Shown: in pieces, positions 50,954 to 60,169 of the stretch
Position numbering within the stretch: position 1 is the first letter of the stretch
How the letters are laid out: the number at the start of each line of letters is the position of its first letter
NCBI RefSeq assembly: GCF_001905125.1
Contig: NZ_LWLE01000023.1
Span: 310,001-374,000, forward strand
Origin: Streptomyces sp. TSRI0281
Lineage (GTDB): Bacteria > Actinomycetota > Actinomycetes > Streptomycetales > Streptomycetaceae
Length of the DNA: 64,000 bases
Direction of reading: 5' to 3'
Notes under the pieces: generated by a model
Told to the model about the DNA's origin: nothing
Seen by the model: only the letters and a program-made list of their open reading frames with translations
The model's database searches: none
Position numbers and translations under genes: made by a program

Positions 50954-52025
50954 ACTGCGCGGCCCGTCCGTCGCACCCCACCCGCTCGACGCCCGCGCGC
51001 TGGCCGCCCTCGCCGCCAACCCCGGCTGCAAGCGTCGTGCGCTGCTCGACGGAGCCGGAGTGGACAAGGCCGTCCTCGCCACCGCTCTCGGCTCCCCCGC
51101 CCCGTTCGGCCAGTCCCAGTTCGCCTTCATGCGGGGCAACGCGTTCGAGGCGAAGGTCAAGGCCGACGGCGGTACGGAGCTGCTGCGCCTGCTGCACGAA
51201 CGCCTCGGCGGCGGTGCCGAGGCGCCGGCCGAGGTGCGGGTGCCCGATCTGACGGCGGCCGGACCCGAGGGCCGCGCCGCGCGCACCGCGCTCGCCCTGC
51301 GGGAGGCGACGGCGGCGGGCGGCTGGACACTGCTGGACCACCCGATGCTGGCCCTGGAGGTGGCGGGATCGCCCGCCTATCTGGAGCCGGACGCGGTGGT
51401 GGTGCACCCCGGCGGCCGGTGGACGGTCGTCGAGATCAAGTCCTTTCCCATGATCGACAGTTCCGCCGACGCCGCGAAGGTCGGCGCGGCGGCCCGCCAG
51501 TCCGCCGTCTACGTGCTGGCCCTGGAGCGGGTCGCGGCGCTGACCGAGGGTGCCGAGGTCGGGCACCGGGTGCTGCTGGTCTGCCCGAAGGACTTCTCCA
51601 ACCTGCCGACCGCCTCGGTCGTGGACGTACGCAAGCAGCGCGCCGTCACCAGCCGCCAGCTGACCCGGCTGACCCGCATCGAGGACATCGCGGCGACGCT
51701 GCCCGAGGGGACGACGTTCGACCCGGAGTGCTCCCCGCAGGAGCTCGACGCCGCGGTCGAATCCGTCACCGCGGCGTACGCCCCGGAATGCCTGGCCGCG
51801 TGCGAGCTGGCCTTCCACTGCCGGGCGAAGTCCCGTGCCGAGGGCGCGGTGGAGTCGCTGGGCCGGAGCGTACGGGGCGAGTTGGGCGGGCTGACGACGG
51901 TGGCCGGGGTCCTGGCCGCCGCGGCGGGCAAGGAGGGCGACCCGGCCGACCCCACGGTCGCCGCACTGCGCAGGGCAGCGGCGCTGCGCGCGGAGGCACT
52001 GGAGGGCGCGGCCGTATGTCGCTGA
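50808..52025 (+). CDS. PD-(D/E)XK nuclease with C-terminal Fe-S cysteines (Cas4/AddB-like)
   Basis: 405 residues from GTG 50808. The nuclease core has LEPDAVVVHPGGRWTVVEIKSF with D and E-x-K. C-terminal cysteines follow the Cas4/AddB 4Fe-4S pattern: CSPQELD, then CLAACELAFHC (C-x3-C-x5-C). MRGNAFEAKVKADGG near the start is a conserved family entry motif. The N-terminal about 50 residues are repetitive and overlap the PAP2 tail, so the true start may be later. The gene overlaps the next gene by 10 bp. Together with the helicase at 53680 it could be a Dna2- or RecB-like end-processing pair. Confidence 0.82.
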   Translation: MSESPASGPPPQIPPTRHEATPDEATRQQSTRHEATRRRATTLRQRLAELRGPSVAPHPLDARALAALAANPGCKRRALLDGAGVDKAVLATALGSPAPFGQSQFAFMRGNAFEAKVKADGGTELLRLLHERLGGGAEAPAEVRVPDLTAAGPEGRAARTALALREATAAGGWTLLDHPMLALEVAGSPAYLEPDAVVVHPGGRWTVVEIKSFPMIDSSADAAKVGAAARQSAVYVLALERVAALTEGAEVGHRVLLVCPKDFSNLPTASVVDVRKQRAVTSRQLTRLTRIEDIAATLPEGTTFDPECSPQELDAAVESVTAAYAPECLAACELAFHCRAKSRAEGAVESLGRSVRGELGGLTTVAGVLAAAAGKEGDPADPTVAALRRAAALRAEALEGAAVCR

Positions 52026-53683
52026 TCAACACGCTGGCCCGGCTGGAGGCCGTGGAGAGCGGCCGCGCGCAGCCGATGGCCACCGTCCGCCACCGCCATC
52101 TCACCGCCGCGCCCCTGGTGCTGGTGCCGCTGACCACCGCCGGTGAGGCGGGCGCCCCGCTGGGGGCGCTGGTCGGGACGGACCGCGAGGCACCCCGACT
52201 GCTGACCGTCGCCCAGCCGCGCGACCGGGACCTGCGGTTCACCTTCCTGGCGGAGCTGGCCGAGGCGGTCCTGCCGCACATCGAGGAGTACGCGGACGTC
52301 GTCGAGCCGGCCGAGCGCAACGAGGTCGACCCCGAGACCGGCAAGAAGGTCAAGGTCGAGGTCGAACTGTGCGCGGACGCCGCCCAGTTGATCGTGCCGA
52401 GCCGTGCGGGCATCGAGTTCGTCCGGCTGCTGGGGCGGTCGATGCGTTTCCGGCGGACCGCCGAGGACGATCCCGACACCCCCTATCCGGCGCCCGCACG
52501 GGTGCCCCTGCTCGGCCGCTGGCTGACGCACTACGGGGAGCGCGCCCGGGTGCCGGGCTCCTCGCTGCTGCTCGCCACCACCGATCTGCTGAACCGGCAC
52601 TGGGCGACCGGGCAGAGCAGCCTGGAGGACCAGCATCTGGGGGCGCTGCTCGCCTGGATCGACCCGTCGGCGGGCGAGTCGGGGGCGGAGGCGGCGCTCC
52701 GTGCGGAGCTGGCGCGGGACCAGGAGGGCCAGTTGCTCTGTCCGCCCGCCGGACCGGCCACCGACCCGGCGTTCGACAACCGGCTGCTGGCACCCGCGAT
52801 CGAGAAGTACGACCGGGCGCGCACCTCGCTGGCCGCCGCCGAGGACGGGCTCGCGGCGGATGCCCGGCTGGGTGAGCTGAGCTCCGCCGAGCGGGAGATC
52901 CGTTCGCTGCTGGCCGGGGTGCTGCTGCCCACCTGGGACGCCGTGTGGCGGGGGCTCGATCTGCTGCGGGAGCTGCCCGAGGGGGCCAGGGCCGAGGACC
53001 GGTGGACCCGGGACCGCTGGTCGTTCACCGGCCACCGGGACCGGGTGCGCTCCGGTGAGCCGCCGCAGCCGCGCCGGGACGACGCCGTGACGGCGGCACA
53101 GAAGCTGGCCTCGCGGGAGACGGCCCAGGCGCAGCTGGACGCGCAGGAGGCACTGGACGATCCGCTGGTGCTCGCCGGACGGCGGCTGTCGGGCGAGGCG
53201 TTCCTCGCGGAGGTGACCGAGGTGGAGATGGCGTACAGCGAATCGAAGCGGCCCTCGCCGCGTCCCCTGGTCACGGTCCGTACGGCCGAACGCCCGCACC
53301 TGGGCGAGCGGACCAAGGTGTACCGCTCGCTGGACGGCAAGCCGCAGACCGCCGAGTTCGCGGGGTACGCCACCGTGGCTGCCGGGAACGCCGTGGACAC
53401 CTCGGACGCCGTGGACGGCATTGACGGCGGGACGGACGACGCGGGCGAGATCCTGCTGGTGCTGCGGATCCTGGACCGGATGGGGCGGGGCAAGGAACCG
53501 GCACCCGGTTCGGTTCCGGAGCCGGGTGACCGGATCGCCTGGACGCTGTTCGAGCACGATCAGCGCGGCGGCCCGAAGCTGCCGGACCCGGAGGAGACCC
53601 CGTGGACCCATGGCGGCCCGCCGGGCGCGGCCGACGATCTCCGTGAACATCCCGACCCCGTGACCCCCGAGGACCTGCTGTGA
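52016..53683 (+). CDS. Protein of unknown function in the nuclease-helicase module
   Basis: 555 residues from ATG 52016. No signal peptide or membrane segment is seen. Composition is Asp/Glu-rich with long helices (AAEDGLAADARLGELSSAEREIRSLL in part). No known domain was recognised. The C-terminus, with RTKVYRSLDGKPQTAEF and GDRIAWTLFEHDQ, is compact and probably folded. It sits between the Fe-S nuclease and the SF1 helicase, overlapping both (10 bp and 4 bp), so the three proteins are likely made in fixed ratio as one complex. It may bridge or regulate the two enzymes. Confidence 0.75.
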   Translation: MSLINTLARLEAVESGRAQPMATVRHRHLTAAPLVLVPLTTAGEAGAPLGALVGTDREAPRLLTVAQPRDRDLRFTFLAELAEAVLPHIEEYADVVEPAERNEVDPETGKKVKVEVELCADAAQLIVPSRAGIEFVRLLGRSMRFRRTAEDDPDTPYPAPARVPLLGRWLTHYGERARVPGSSLLLATTDLLNRHWATGQSSLEDQHLGALLAWIDPSAGESGAEAALRAELARDQEGQLLCPPAGPATDPAFDNRLLAPAIEKYDRARTSLAAAEDGLAADARLGELSSAEREIRSLLAGVLLPTWDAVWRGLDLLRELPEGARAEDRWTRDRWSFTGHRDRVRSGEPPQPRRDDAVTAAQKLASRETAQAQLDAQEALDDPLVLAGRRLSGEAFLAEVTEVEMAYSESKRPSPRPLVTVRTAERPHLGERTKVYRSLDGKPQTAEFAGYATVAAGNAVDTSDAVDGIDGGTDDAGEILLVLRILDRMGRGKEPAPGSVPEPGDRIAWTLFEHDQRGGPKLPDPEETPWTHGGPPGAADDLREHPDPVTPEDLL

Positions 53684-55014
53684 CGGCCACGTTCGACCCG
53701 GGCGCCGCGGCGGCGCGGGCGACCGACGCGATCCTCGGCGACACCCTGCGCGGCACCTCGCGCGGCATTGTCGTGGATTCGCCGCCGGGCGCCGGGAAGT
53801 CGACCCTCGTGGTCCGCGCCGCACTGGAACTGGCCGCCGCGGGGCACCCGTTGATGGTGATCGCGCAGACCAACGCACAGGTCGACGACCTGGTGGTGCG
53901 GCTGGCGGAGAAGGACCCGGGGCTGCCGGTGGGCCGGTTGCACAGCAACGACTCCGACCCGTACGACAAGGTGCTGGACGGGCTGGCCAACGTACGGAAG
54001 TCGGCGAAGGCGGCGGACCTGGCCGGGCTCGACGTGGTCATCTCGACAGCCGCCAAGTGGGCGCACGTGAAGAACGTGGAGCCGTGGGGGCACGCGATCG
54101 TGGACGAGGCGTACCAGATGCGTTCGGATGCGCTGCTGGCCGTCGCCGGGCTCTTCGAGCGGGCGCTGTTCGTGGGCGACCCCGGCCAGCTGGACCCGTT
54201 CTCGATCGTCGGCGCGGACCAGTGGGCGGGGCTGAGCTACGACCCCTCGGCGAGCGCGGTCTCCACGCTGCTCGCGCACAATCCGCAGCTGCCGCAGCAC
54301 CGGCTGCCGGTGTCCTGGCGGCTGCCCGCGTCGGCCGCACCGCTGGTGTCGGACGCGTTCTACCCGTACACCCCGTTCCGCAGCGGTACGGGCCACGGGG
54401 ACCGGCGGCTCTCGTTCGGGGTCGCGTCGGACGGTTCGGGCCCGGACCGGGTGCTGGACGAGGCGGCGGAGTCCGGCTGGGGGCTGCTGGAGCTGCCGGC
54501 CAGGCACACCCCGCGCACCGACCCGGAGGCGGTACGGGCGGTGGCCCTGGTGGTGCGCCGGATGCTGGACCGGGGCGGCGTCGCGACGAGCGAGCGGTCC
54601 CAGGACCCGGTCCCGGTGACGGCGGACCGGGTCGCGGTCGGCACGGCCCACCGCGATCAGGCGGCGGCGGTCCGGGCGGCCCTCGCGGAGCTGGGCGTCA
54701 CGGGGGTGGCGGTGGACACGGCGAACCGGCTCCAGGGCCGCGAGTTCGATGTGACGGTGGTCCTGCATCCGCTGTCCGGGCGCCCGGACGCGACCGCCTT
54801 CCACCTGGAGACGGGCCGGCTGTGCGTGCTGGCCTCGCGCCACCGGCACGCCTGTGTCGTGGTGTGCCGCGAGGGCGTGGCGGACCTGCTGGACGAGCAT
54901 CCGTCGACGGAACCGGTGCAGCTGGGGGTCACGGTGAAGTTCCCGGACGGGTGGGAGGCGAACCACGCGGTGCTGGCGCATCTGGCGGAGCACCGGGTCC
55001 GGTGGCGGCCCTGA
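53680..55014 (+). CDS. SF1 (Upf1/Dna2-like) helicase
   Basis: 444 residues. Walker A is SPPGAGKST (near 32), Ia is VIAQTNAQVDDL, Walker B is AIVDEAYQM, III is FVGDPGQLDPF, IV-like is VSWRLP, V is NRLQGREFDVTVV and VI is VLASRHRHACVVV. These match the UvrD/Upf1/Dna2 group of SF1 helicases but in a short protein. It lacks an added nuclease domain; the separate nuclease is encoded two genes upstream. The start GTG overlaps the previous stop (GTGA). The C-terminal 60 residues are conserved-looking but unassigned. Confidence 0.85.
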   Translation: MTATFDPGAAAARATDAILGDTLRGTSRGIVVDSPPGAGKSTLVVRAALELAAAGHPLMVIAQTNAQVDDLVVRLAEKDPGLPVGRLHSNDSDPYDKVLDGLANVRKSAKAADLAGLDVVISTAAKWAHVKNVEPWGHAIVDEAYQMRSDALLAVAGLFERALFVGDPGQLDPFSIVGADQWAGLSYDPSASAVSTLLAHNPQLPQHRLPVSWRLPASAAPLVSDAFYPYTPFRSGTGHGDRRLSFGVASDGSGPDRVLDEAAESGWGLLELPARHTPRTDPEAVRAVALVVRRMLDRGGVATSERSQDPVPVTADRVAVGTAHRDQAAAVRAALAELGVTGVAVDTANRLQGREFDVTVVLHPLSGRPDATAFHLETGRLCVLASRHRHACVVVCREGVADLLDEHPSTEPVQLGVTVKFPDGWEANHAVLAHLAEHRVRWRP

Positions 55015-55118
55015 CGGACGGCGTACGCACGCGCCTCGGGCACCGGGGCGGGAAGCCCCCTTGCGCGGGGCTGGACAATGGAGGGTGGCCGTCCGGCCGC
55101 CCGAAGGAGGGACACCCC

Positions 55119-55460
55119 ATGGCACAGCCCGAGCGGAACGAGCGGCAGAGGCTGCGTCCCGCGCCGCTGCTCTTCGAGCCGTCGGAGGCGGCAGCCGATC
55201 CCGAGCACTTCTTCGACCTGGAGTCGTTGGAGGACCCGAAGGACCTGCTGACCCGCGCAACCGAGCTGACGCACGCCTTCCGGGCGGCGACCGACCGGGC
55301 GGTCGAGTTCCAGGCGATGGCCGCCGCCCAGCTGGCCGACCCGCGCCGGTTCGACCGGCTGACCGTGACGGATGTCGCGGAGCGCGCGGAGTGGACCGAG
55401 GACTATGCCAAGAAGATGATCGAGTTCGGCCGGTCCCTGCTGAACGCCCCGAGGCCCTGA
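55119..55460 (+). CDS. Small hypothetical protein downstream of the helicase
   Basis: 113 residues from ATG 55119 after AAGGAGG. It is polar and mostly helical, with HFFDLESLEDPKDLLTRATEL and VTDVAERAEWTEDYAKKMIEF. The latter looks like a small HTH or coiled-coil unit. It could be an accessory of the helicase module, but it is 104 bp away and has its own ribosome site. No family was recognised. Confidence 0.72.
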   Translation: MAQPERNERQRLRPAPLLFEPSEAAADPEHFFDLESLEDPKDLLTRATELTHAFRAATDRAVEFQAMAAAQLADPRRFDRLTVTDVAERAEWTEDYAKKMIEFGRSLLNAPRP

Positions 55461-55671
55461 CCGGACACCCGGAAGCCAGACCGGACATCCGGAAGCCCTG
55501 ACCGGATATTCCGAGGCAGGCCCTGACCGGCCTGGGGCACGGTCGCTTTCGTTGACTTCGGGTACGACCCCTGGCATATGCCGTCGGGCAAGATACTCCC
55601 TCGCCTCCCGCCGTGTCCCAGTTTTGGCAACTCTCGGAATCGGTCTCGTCACTCCCGGTAGACCTGGGTCC

Positions 55672-56358
55672 ATGAGCGCTTGGCTGAAAGACGAAACGAC
55701 CCTGCAGGCCGGTGCCGCCCCGCACCACGGCGTCGACATCTTCGCCCTGCTGCGGGACCAGGCCACCCATCACACCGCACAGGTCACCGCGGCCGGCGCC
55801 GCGTGGCTGGCCGGGGCCACGGCCTATCCGCGCAGCACGCTCTCCCAGTGGGAAGCCCGTCCCGGCTCGCCCGGCGTACTGCCGTGCGGCTCCGCGTTCG
55901 ACGTGGTGAACGTCCCCGCGCTGTTCGGTCGCCGGATGCTGGAGCAGCTCTGGGCCGAGGGTCCGGGCTCCGGCCCGGTCGCCACGCACCGGGGCCGGAT
56001 GATGCTGTTCACGGCCCCCGGAACCGCCCAGCGGCTGCCCTCGCTGCTGGCCTGGGAGGAGTGGGGCACCGGGGGGCCCGAGCAGCGCCGTGGGCAGGAG
56101 AGGACCGTCCCGCCACTGCTCTGTCACGGCACCGGCGACGCGGTGACCGTCCCGCCCCTGACCTGCGCTTCGACCCACTCCGGGCCCCGCTGGGTGGTCG
56201 CCCCCGACACCCGTAGCCCGTGGCTCCCCGGACCGGACGTCATGCTCTGGGCCTGCGTGCGGGTGGGCCGGTCGGCACCCCTGGCGGCCGACGATAGTTC
56301 GATTTTTCCTCACGCCGATCAGGATGCTAATGTCTACGACGTCACCAGGCGCCGTTAG
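55672..56358 (+). CDS. Prim-Pol-like (bifunctional primase/polymerase N-terminal type) protein
   Basis: 228 residues from ATG 55672. The N-terminal region has AGAAWLAGATAYPRSTLSQWE. A middle domain has CGSAFDVVNVPALFGRRMLEQLW and GRMMLFTAPGTAQRLPSLLAWEEW. The end is PDVMLWACVRVGRSAP. It matches small Streptomyces proteins annotated as primase/polymerase N-terminal, without the catalytic Asp triad that I can see. Oddly, the stop codon lies inside the tRNA-Lys gene: the CDS overlaps the tRNA by 10 nt. It resembles the protein at 46366. Confidence 0.72.
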   Translation: MSAWLKDETTLQAGAAPHHGVDIFALLRDQATHHTAQVTAAGAAWLAGATAYPRSTLSQWEARPGSPGVLPCGSAFDVVNVPALFGRRMLEQLWAEGPGSGPVATHRGRMMLFTAPGTAQRLPSLLAWEEWGTGGPEQRRGQERTVPPLLCHGTGDAVTVPPLTCASTHSGPRWVVAPDTRSPWLPGPDVMLWACVRVGRSAPLAADDSSIFPHADQDANVYDVTRRR

Positions 56359-56422
56359 CTCAGTTGGTTAGAGCAGCTGACTCTTAATCAGCGGGTCCGG
56401 GGTTCGAGTCCCTGACGGCGCA
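56349..56422 (+). tRNA. tRNA-Lys (anticodon CTT)
   Basis: A full 74-nt cloverleaf. GCGCCGT pairs with ACGGCGC, discriminator A. The anticodon loop CTCTTAA has CTT at 56383-56385, in a GCTGA/TCAGC stem. The T-arm is CGGGGTTCGAGTCCCTG-like (GGTTCGAGTCC). The 5' end overlaps the 3' end of the preceding CDS. Confidence 0.97.
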
Positions 56423-56428
56423 CAGACG

Positions 56429-56464
56429 GAAGAAGCCCCCTCGCGAGAGCGAGGGGGCTTCTTC
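56429..56464. terminator. Terminator after tRNA-Lys
   Basis: GAAGAAGCCCCCTCGC and GCGAGGGGGCTTCTTC form a perfect 16-bp stem. It also ends the convergent protease transcript. Confidence 0.93.
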
Positions 56465-56529
56465 GTGCGCCCGGCGGAAAGCCCTGCGGAAGCGATGCGG
56501 AAGCGATGCGGCCCGAGAGGGGACAGCCC

Positions 56530-57771
56530 TTACGCGCCGGTGGTGATCCGGACCGTCCAGGAGCCCGACGGGGTGCGGTCGGCGACCCCGACCCTGGTCC
56601 GCTCGCCGGGCACGGTGAAGGTCTCGCCGACCCCGAGCGGGGCGTCGGCGAGCGGCGGGTAGACCGACCGGTCCCAGCAGGACTGGGTGTCGGGGTGGGT
56701 GTCGATCACCTCGACCGGACCGCCGCCGGACGGTGTCTCGTTGCGGATCCGGTAGATCAGGACGCCCTCCGAGCAGGTCGCACTGTCGTTGCCGACGGCA
56801 CTGCGGGCCTCGATGGCCAGCACGCTGCCCTCGCCCGTCCTGACGACGGCGAGCCGGGTCCCGATGGACCCGCCGGGCACGGGGGCGGCGGCGATGGGTT
56901 CCAGGGTGAGATCGGCCGTTCCCTGCACGCAGACCACCTGGCGCCGGTCGAGCCAGCCGAGCTTCCACTTGTGCCAGCCGAACAGGTCCGGAGCCAGTCC
57001 GAACTGGCTGCCCATGACGTCCCAGTCACCGACGTAGGTGTCCCAGTCGCCCTTGCCGTCCGTGGGCCGGTGGTAGAGGTCGGCGAGGTCGAAGACGTGC
57101 CCGGTCTCGTGCGCGAGGACGTTGCGGTCCGGCGGGTGCTGCTCGAAGACGGTGACGACGCGCCTGATGTCCGCGCCGTCGGCGCGCAGCGGCCGGTCGA
57201 AGTTGACGACCTTGGTGGCGTCGGAGTCGACACCGGGAGCGTCCGGATCGGCGACCAGATAGACGATGTCGTACGCGGAGAAGTCGACCTCGTCGTCGGC
57301 GGCGGCGATCGCGTCGCGCAGGTAGGCGGTGCGCCGCCCCGAGTCCCAGTCACGCTCTATCCCGTAATGGGCGGAGGGGTGCGGCATCCGCGTCCACCGC
57401 CGCTGCGGGTGCGGGCGGAGCGTGAAGGTGCCGTAGCTGGCGCGCTCGAAGAAGTGCGTGGTCGCGGGGAAGTGGTCGGCGGCCAGTATCTCCGGGGTGA
57501 CGGTGGGCGCGGAGTCCGGGAACGAGAGGAAGATCATGACGGCGTCCAGGCCGCGGTCGGGGCGCGGGTAGGAGCCGTTCCAGCTGTCCAGTCCCAGCGA
57601 GTGGTGCGCCGCCGTCCGGGGCAGTGCGCACGGGCCCGCGTCGCCCGTGGCGGCCTGGGCGGGGCCCGCGACCAGGGACGTGGCGGCAAGCGCCATGAGG
57701 GAGGTCAGAGCGGCCGCCACACTGCGCAGACTCGGCCTTTCCACTCCCCCGGGTCTGTGCTGACGCGGCAC
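56530..57771 (-). CDS. Secreted M6-family metalloprotease
   Basis: 413 residues from GTG 57771, chosen for GGAGG 5 nt upstream. The signal peptide has a core of LTSLMALAATSLVAG ending in AQA. The zinc site is LAHETGHVFDLADLY (HExxH) and a Met-turn candidate is WDVMGSQFG. The body has immune-inhibitor-A-like features (VVNFDRPLRADG, YDIVYLVADPDAPG). A C-terminal beta-rich domain ends in SWTVRITTGA. It acts outside the cell on proteins. It is divergent from the CdgA-like gene. Confidence 0.87.
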   Translation of the reverse strand: MPRQHRPGGVERPSLRSVAAALTSLMALAATSLVAGPAQAATGDAGPCALPRTAAHHSLGLDSWNGSYPRPDRGLDAVMIFLSFPDSAPTVTPEILAADHFPATTHFFERASYGTFTLRPHPQRRWTRMPHPSAHYGIERDWDSGRRTAYLRDAIAAADDEVDFSAYDIVYLVADPDAPGVDSDATKVVNFDRPLRADGADIRRVVTVFEQHPPDRNVLAHETGHVFDLADLYHRPTDGKGDWDTYVGDWDVMGSQFGLAPDLFGWHKWKLGWLDRRQVVCVQGTADLTLEPIAAAPVPGGSIGTRLAVVRTGEGSVLAIEARSAVGNDSATCSEGVLIYRIRNETPSGGGPVEVIDTHPDTQSCWDRSVYPPLADAPLGVGETFTVPGERTRVGVADRTPSGSWTVRITTGA

Positions 57772-58154
57772 ATCTACCTCCGGATGGGGAAATGCGGGAC
57801 ACCTCGCCCACCCTGTGCCGGTTCGGAGCCGTACGCCCAGTTGTGCTGCCCCACTCGGGTCAGGAGCCGCCCGACCGCCACCCTTCACGGACAGTCACCT
57901 TTGATCAATCCATTGACGCGAAATAACAGATCCGCACAGAAGAGATCACGAGCGGACAAACTGGATCGACGCCGAACAGGGGGACGCCCTGCGGACACGG
58001 AGCCCGCCACGGTGGACCGGCTGGAACGGCCGCCGCGCCACCCTCTATGCTTCACCACGTTTTCCCGCGTGGTTTCCGCCCCTCACCCGGGCCCTCCACC
58101 CGGCGCCCTGTCCGATCCACCTGTTCACGACGACCTTCACAGCGGGAGCGAGCG
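57772..58154. other. Divergent region between M6 protease and cdgA
   Basis: 383 bp without a supported gene. It contains the least GC-rich stretch of the vicinity (about 57900-57960, TTTGATCAATCCATTGACGCGAAATAAC, quoted in parts here as its AT-rich core). That stretch should include one or both promoters. A clean BldD box was not found. Confidence 0.5.
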
Positions 58155-60047
58155 GTGAGCGGAACCTCCGAAGGGCCGAGGCCCACGGCAGGCCCAGCAG
58201 CCCCCGACCCCACGCCCCTTTCTGTCACGGAGCGTGACGCGGCGGCGCCCACAGCCTCGGACGCGGTGGCACCCACGGCCTCCGAGCTGCGCGACTACCG
58301 CGCCGCGTTCCGGGTCGCCACCATGCCCATGGCCGTGGTCGACGCGCGGGGCCAGGTCGTCAGCGCCAACGACGCGCTGGGCGGACTGCTGGGCACCGCC
58401 CCGTCGGCCCTCGCCGCACAGCCGGCGGCCGACCTGGTCGACCTCGCCGCGGACGGCCACATCTGGCACGCGTACCGCGAGGTGCTGCTCGGCCGGCGAT
58501 CCCGGTTCCGCTGCACCCGTCGGCTCAAGCATCCCGACGGGCGCCCGCTGTGGGCCGAGATCACCGTCGTACCAATGCACGGGGCGGAGACCTCCGACGC
58601 GACGGAGAGTTCGGACGGGGCTGCCGTCGGCCGGATGCTGATGTCGGTCGCGGACATCAGCGACCGGCACGAGCTCCAGAAGCGGCTGCGCCACCTCCAG
58701 ATGCACGACCCGGTGACCCGGCTGCCCAACCGGACACTGTTCTTCGAGCGGCTCTCGACGGCCCTGGAGACCCCGTACCAGGACGACACACTGCCCCCGC
58801 ACGGCCGGATCGGACTCTGCTACCTGGATCTGGACGGGTTCAAGGCGGTCAACGACACCCTGGGCCACCGGATAGGCGACCGGCTGCTCGCGGCCGTCGC
58901 CGGGCGGCTCACCGACTGCGCCGGGAGCGAGACCCGGCACCGGGGCGGCAGCCCTCTGGTGGCCCGGCTGGGCGGTGACGAGTTCGCGATCCTGGTGGAG
59001 GACTCCTCGGGCACGGAACAGCTCACCGATCTCGCCCACGCGCTGCTCATCGCGATCCAGCAGCCCTTCGACCTGGCCGGGCAGCGGCTCTCGGTCTCCG
59101 CGTCGATCGGGGTGGTGGAACGGGCCACGGCCGGTACCTCGCCCACCGGTCTGATGCAGGCCGCCGACACCACGCTGTACTGGGCCAAGGCGGACGGCAA
59201 GGCCCGCTGGACCCTCTTCGACCCCGAGCGCAACGCCCACCGCATGACCCGCCAGGCACTCGCCTCGACGCTCCGGCCCGCCGTGGAGCGCGGTGAGTTC
59301 ACGCTGGAGTACCAGCCGCTGGTCGGCATGGCCGACGGGGTCGTCCACGGGGTGGAGGCCCTGATCCGGTGGAACCATCCGCGGTTCGGGGTGCTGGCGC
59401 CGAACCGGTTCATCGCGATCGCCGAGGAGGACGGCTCGATCGTCCAGCTCGGCCGGTGGGTGCTGCGCACCGCGTGCCGGCAGGCGCGGCACTGGCAGCT
59501 GGACCACCCGGACGCGCCGCCGCTGTTCATCAGCGTCAACGTCGCCGTACGGCAGGTCTGGGACTCCGATCTGGTCGCCGATGTGGCGGAGATCCTGGCC
59601 GACACCGGACTGGAACCGGGGCTGCTGCAACTGGAGCTGACCGAGTCCGCGGTGATGGGCTCGGCGGGCCGGCCGCTGCGGGCCCTCCAGGAGCTGAGCG
59701 ACATGGGCGTACGGATCGCCATCGACGACTTCGGCACCGGCTATTCGAACCTGGCCTATCTGAGCCGGCTGCCCGTCTCCGTACTGAAGCTGGACGGTTC
59801 CTTCGTCCGGGGCTTCCGTTACGACGACGGCGCCCACCCCAGCCCCGCCGACGAGACGATCGTCGAGGCGATGGTGCAGTTGGCGCACCGGCTGGGGCTG
59901 ACCGTCACCGCGGAGTGCGTGGAGACGGCGGGGCAGGCGGAGCGGCTGCGCAGGATCGGCTGCGACACCGGGCAGGGGTGGCTGTACTCACGGGCGGTCG
60001 CGCCGGAACAGATCGCCGGGCTGATCGGTGCGCGGCCCCTGCCGTGA
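58155..60047 (+). CDS. cdgA: CdgA-like diguanylate cyclase/phosphodiesterase (PAS-GGDEF-EAL)
   Basis: 630 residues from GTG 58155. An N-terminal PAS-like domain (about 50-170) has ATMPMAVVDARGQVVSAND. GGDEF follows (HDPVTRLPNRTLFF to LGGDEFAILVED, near 275; an intact GGDEF signature). EAL follows (LEYQPLVGMADG, VEALIRWNHPRFG, IDDFGTGYSNLAYL and KLDGSFV, catalytic residues in place). No membrane segment is seen. Both making and breaking cyclic-di-GMP is possible; in S. coelicolor CdgA, a BldD target, has these domains (from memory). It affects development. Confidence 0.92.
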   Translation: MSGTSEGPRPTAGPAAPDPTPLSVTERDAAAPTASDAVAPTASELRDYRAAFRVATMPMAVVDARGQVVSANDALGGLLGTAPSALAAQPAADLVDLAADGHIWHAYREVLLGRRSRFRCTRRLKHPDGRPLWAEITVVPMHGAETSDATESSDGAAVGRMLMSVADISDRHELQKRLRHLQMHDPVTRLPNRTLFFERLSTALETPYQDDTLPPHGRIGLCYLDLDGFKAVNDTLGHRIGDRLLAAVAGRLTDCAGSETRHRGGSPLVARLGGDEFAILVEDSSGTEQLTDLAHALLIAIQQPFDLAGQRLSVSASIGVVERATAGTSPTGLMQAADTTLYWAKADGKARWTLFDPERNAHRMTRQALASTLRPAVERGEFTLEYQPLVGMADGVVHGVEALIRWNHPRFGVLAPNRFIAIAEEDGSIVQLGRWVLRTACRQARHWQLDHPDAPPLFISVNVAVRQVWDSDLVADVAEILADTGLEPGLLQLELTESAVMGSAGRPLRALQELSDMGVRIAIDDFGTGYSNLAYLSRLPVSVLKLDGSFVRGFRYDDGAHPSPADETIVEAMVQLAHRLGLTVTAECVETAGQAERLRRIGCDTGQGWLYSRAVAPEQIAGLIGARPLP

Positions 60048-60065
60048 GCCTGGTGCCATGAGCCC

Positions 60066-60112
60066 CGTGCGCGACCGGACCGTGTGCGACCGGACCGTCC
60101 CGGTCGCGCACG
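60066..60112. terminator. Terminator after cdgA
   Basis: CGTGCGCGACCGG and CCGGTCGCGCACG form a perfect 13-bp stem 18 bp after the stop, with an internal repeat of GACCGG in the loop. Confidence 0.7.
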
Positions 60113-60118
60113 GACCTC

Positions 60119-60164
<46 letters not shown>

Positions 60165-60169
60165 CAGGA

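Noticed and set aside
57772..58154. BldD operator before cdgA
   Set aside because: cdgA is a BldD target in S. coelicolor as I recall, but I found no clean match to the BldD palindrome here by eye.
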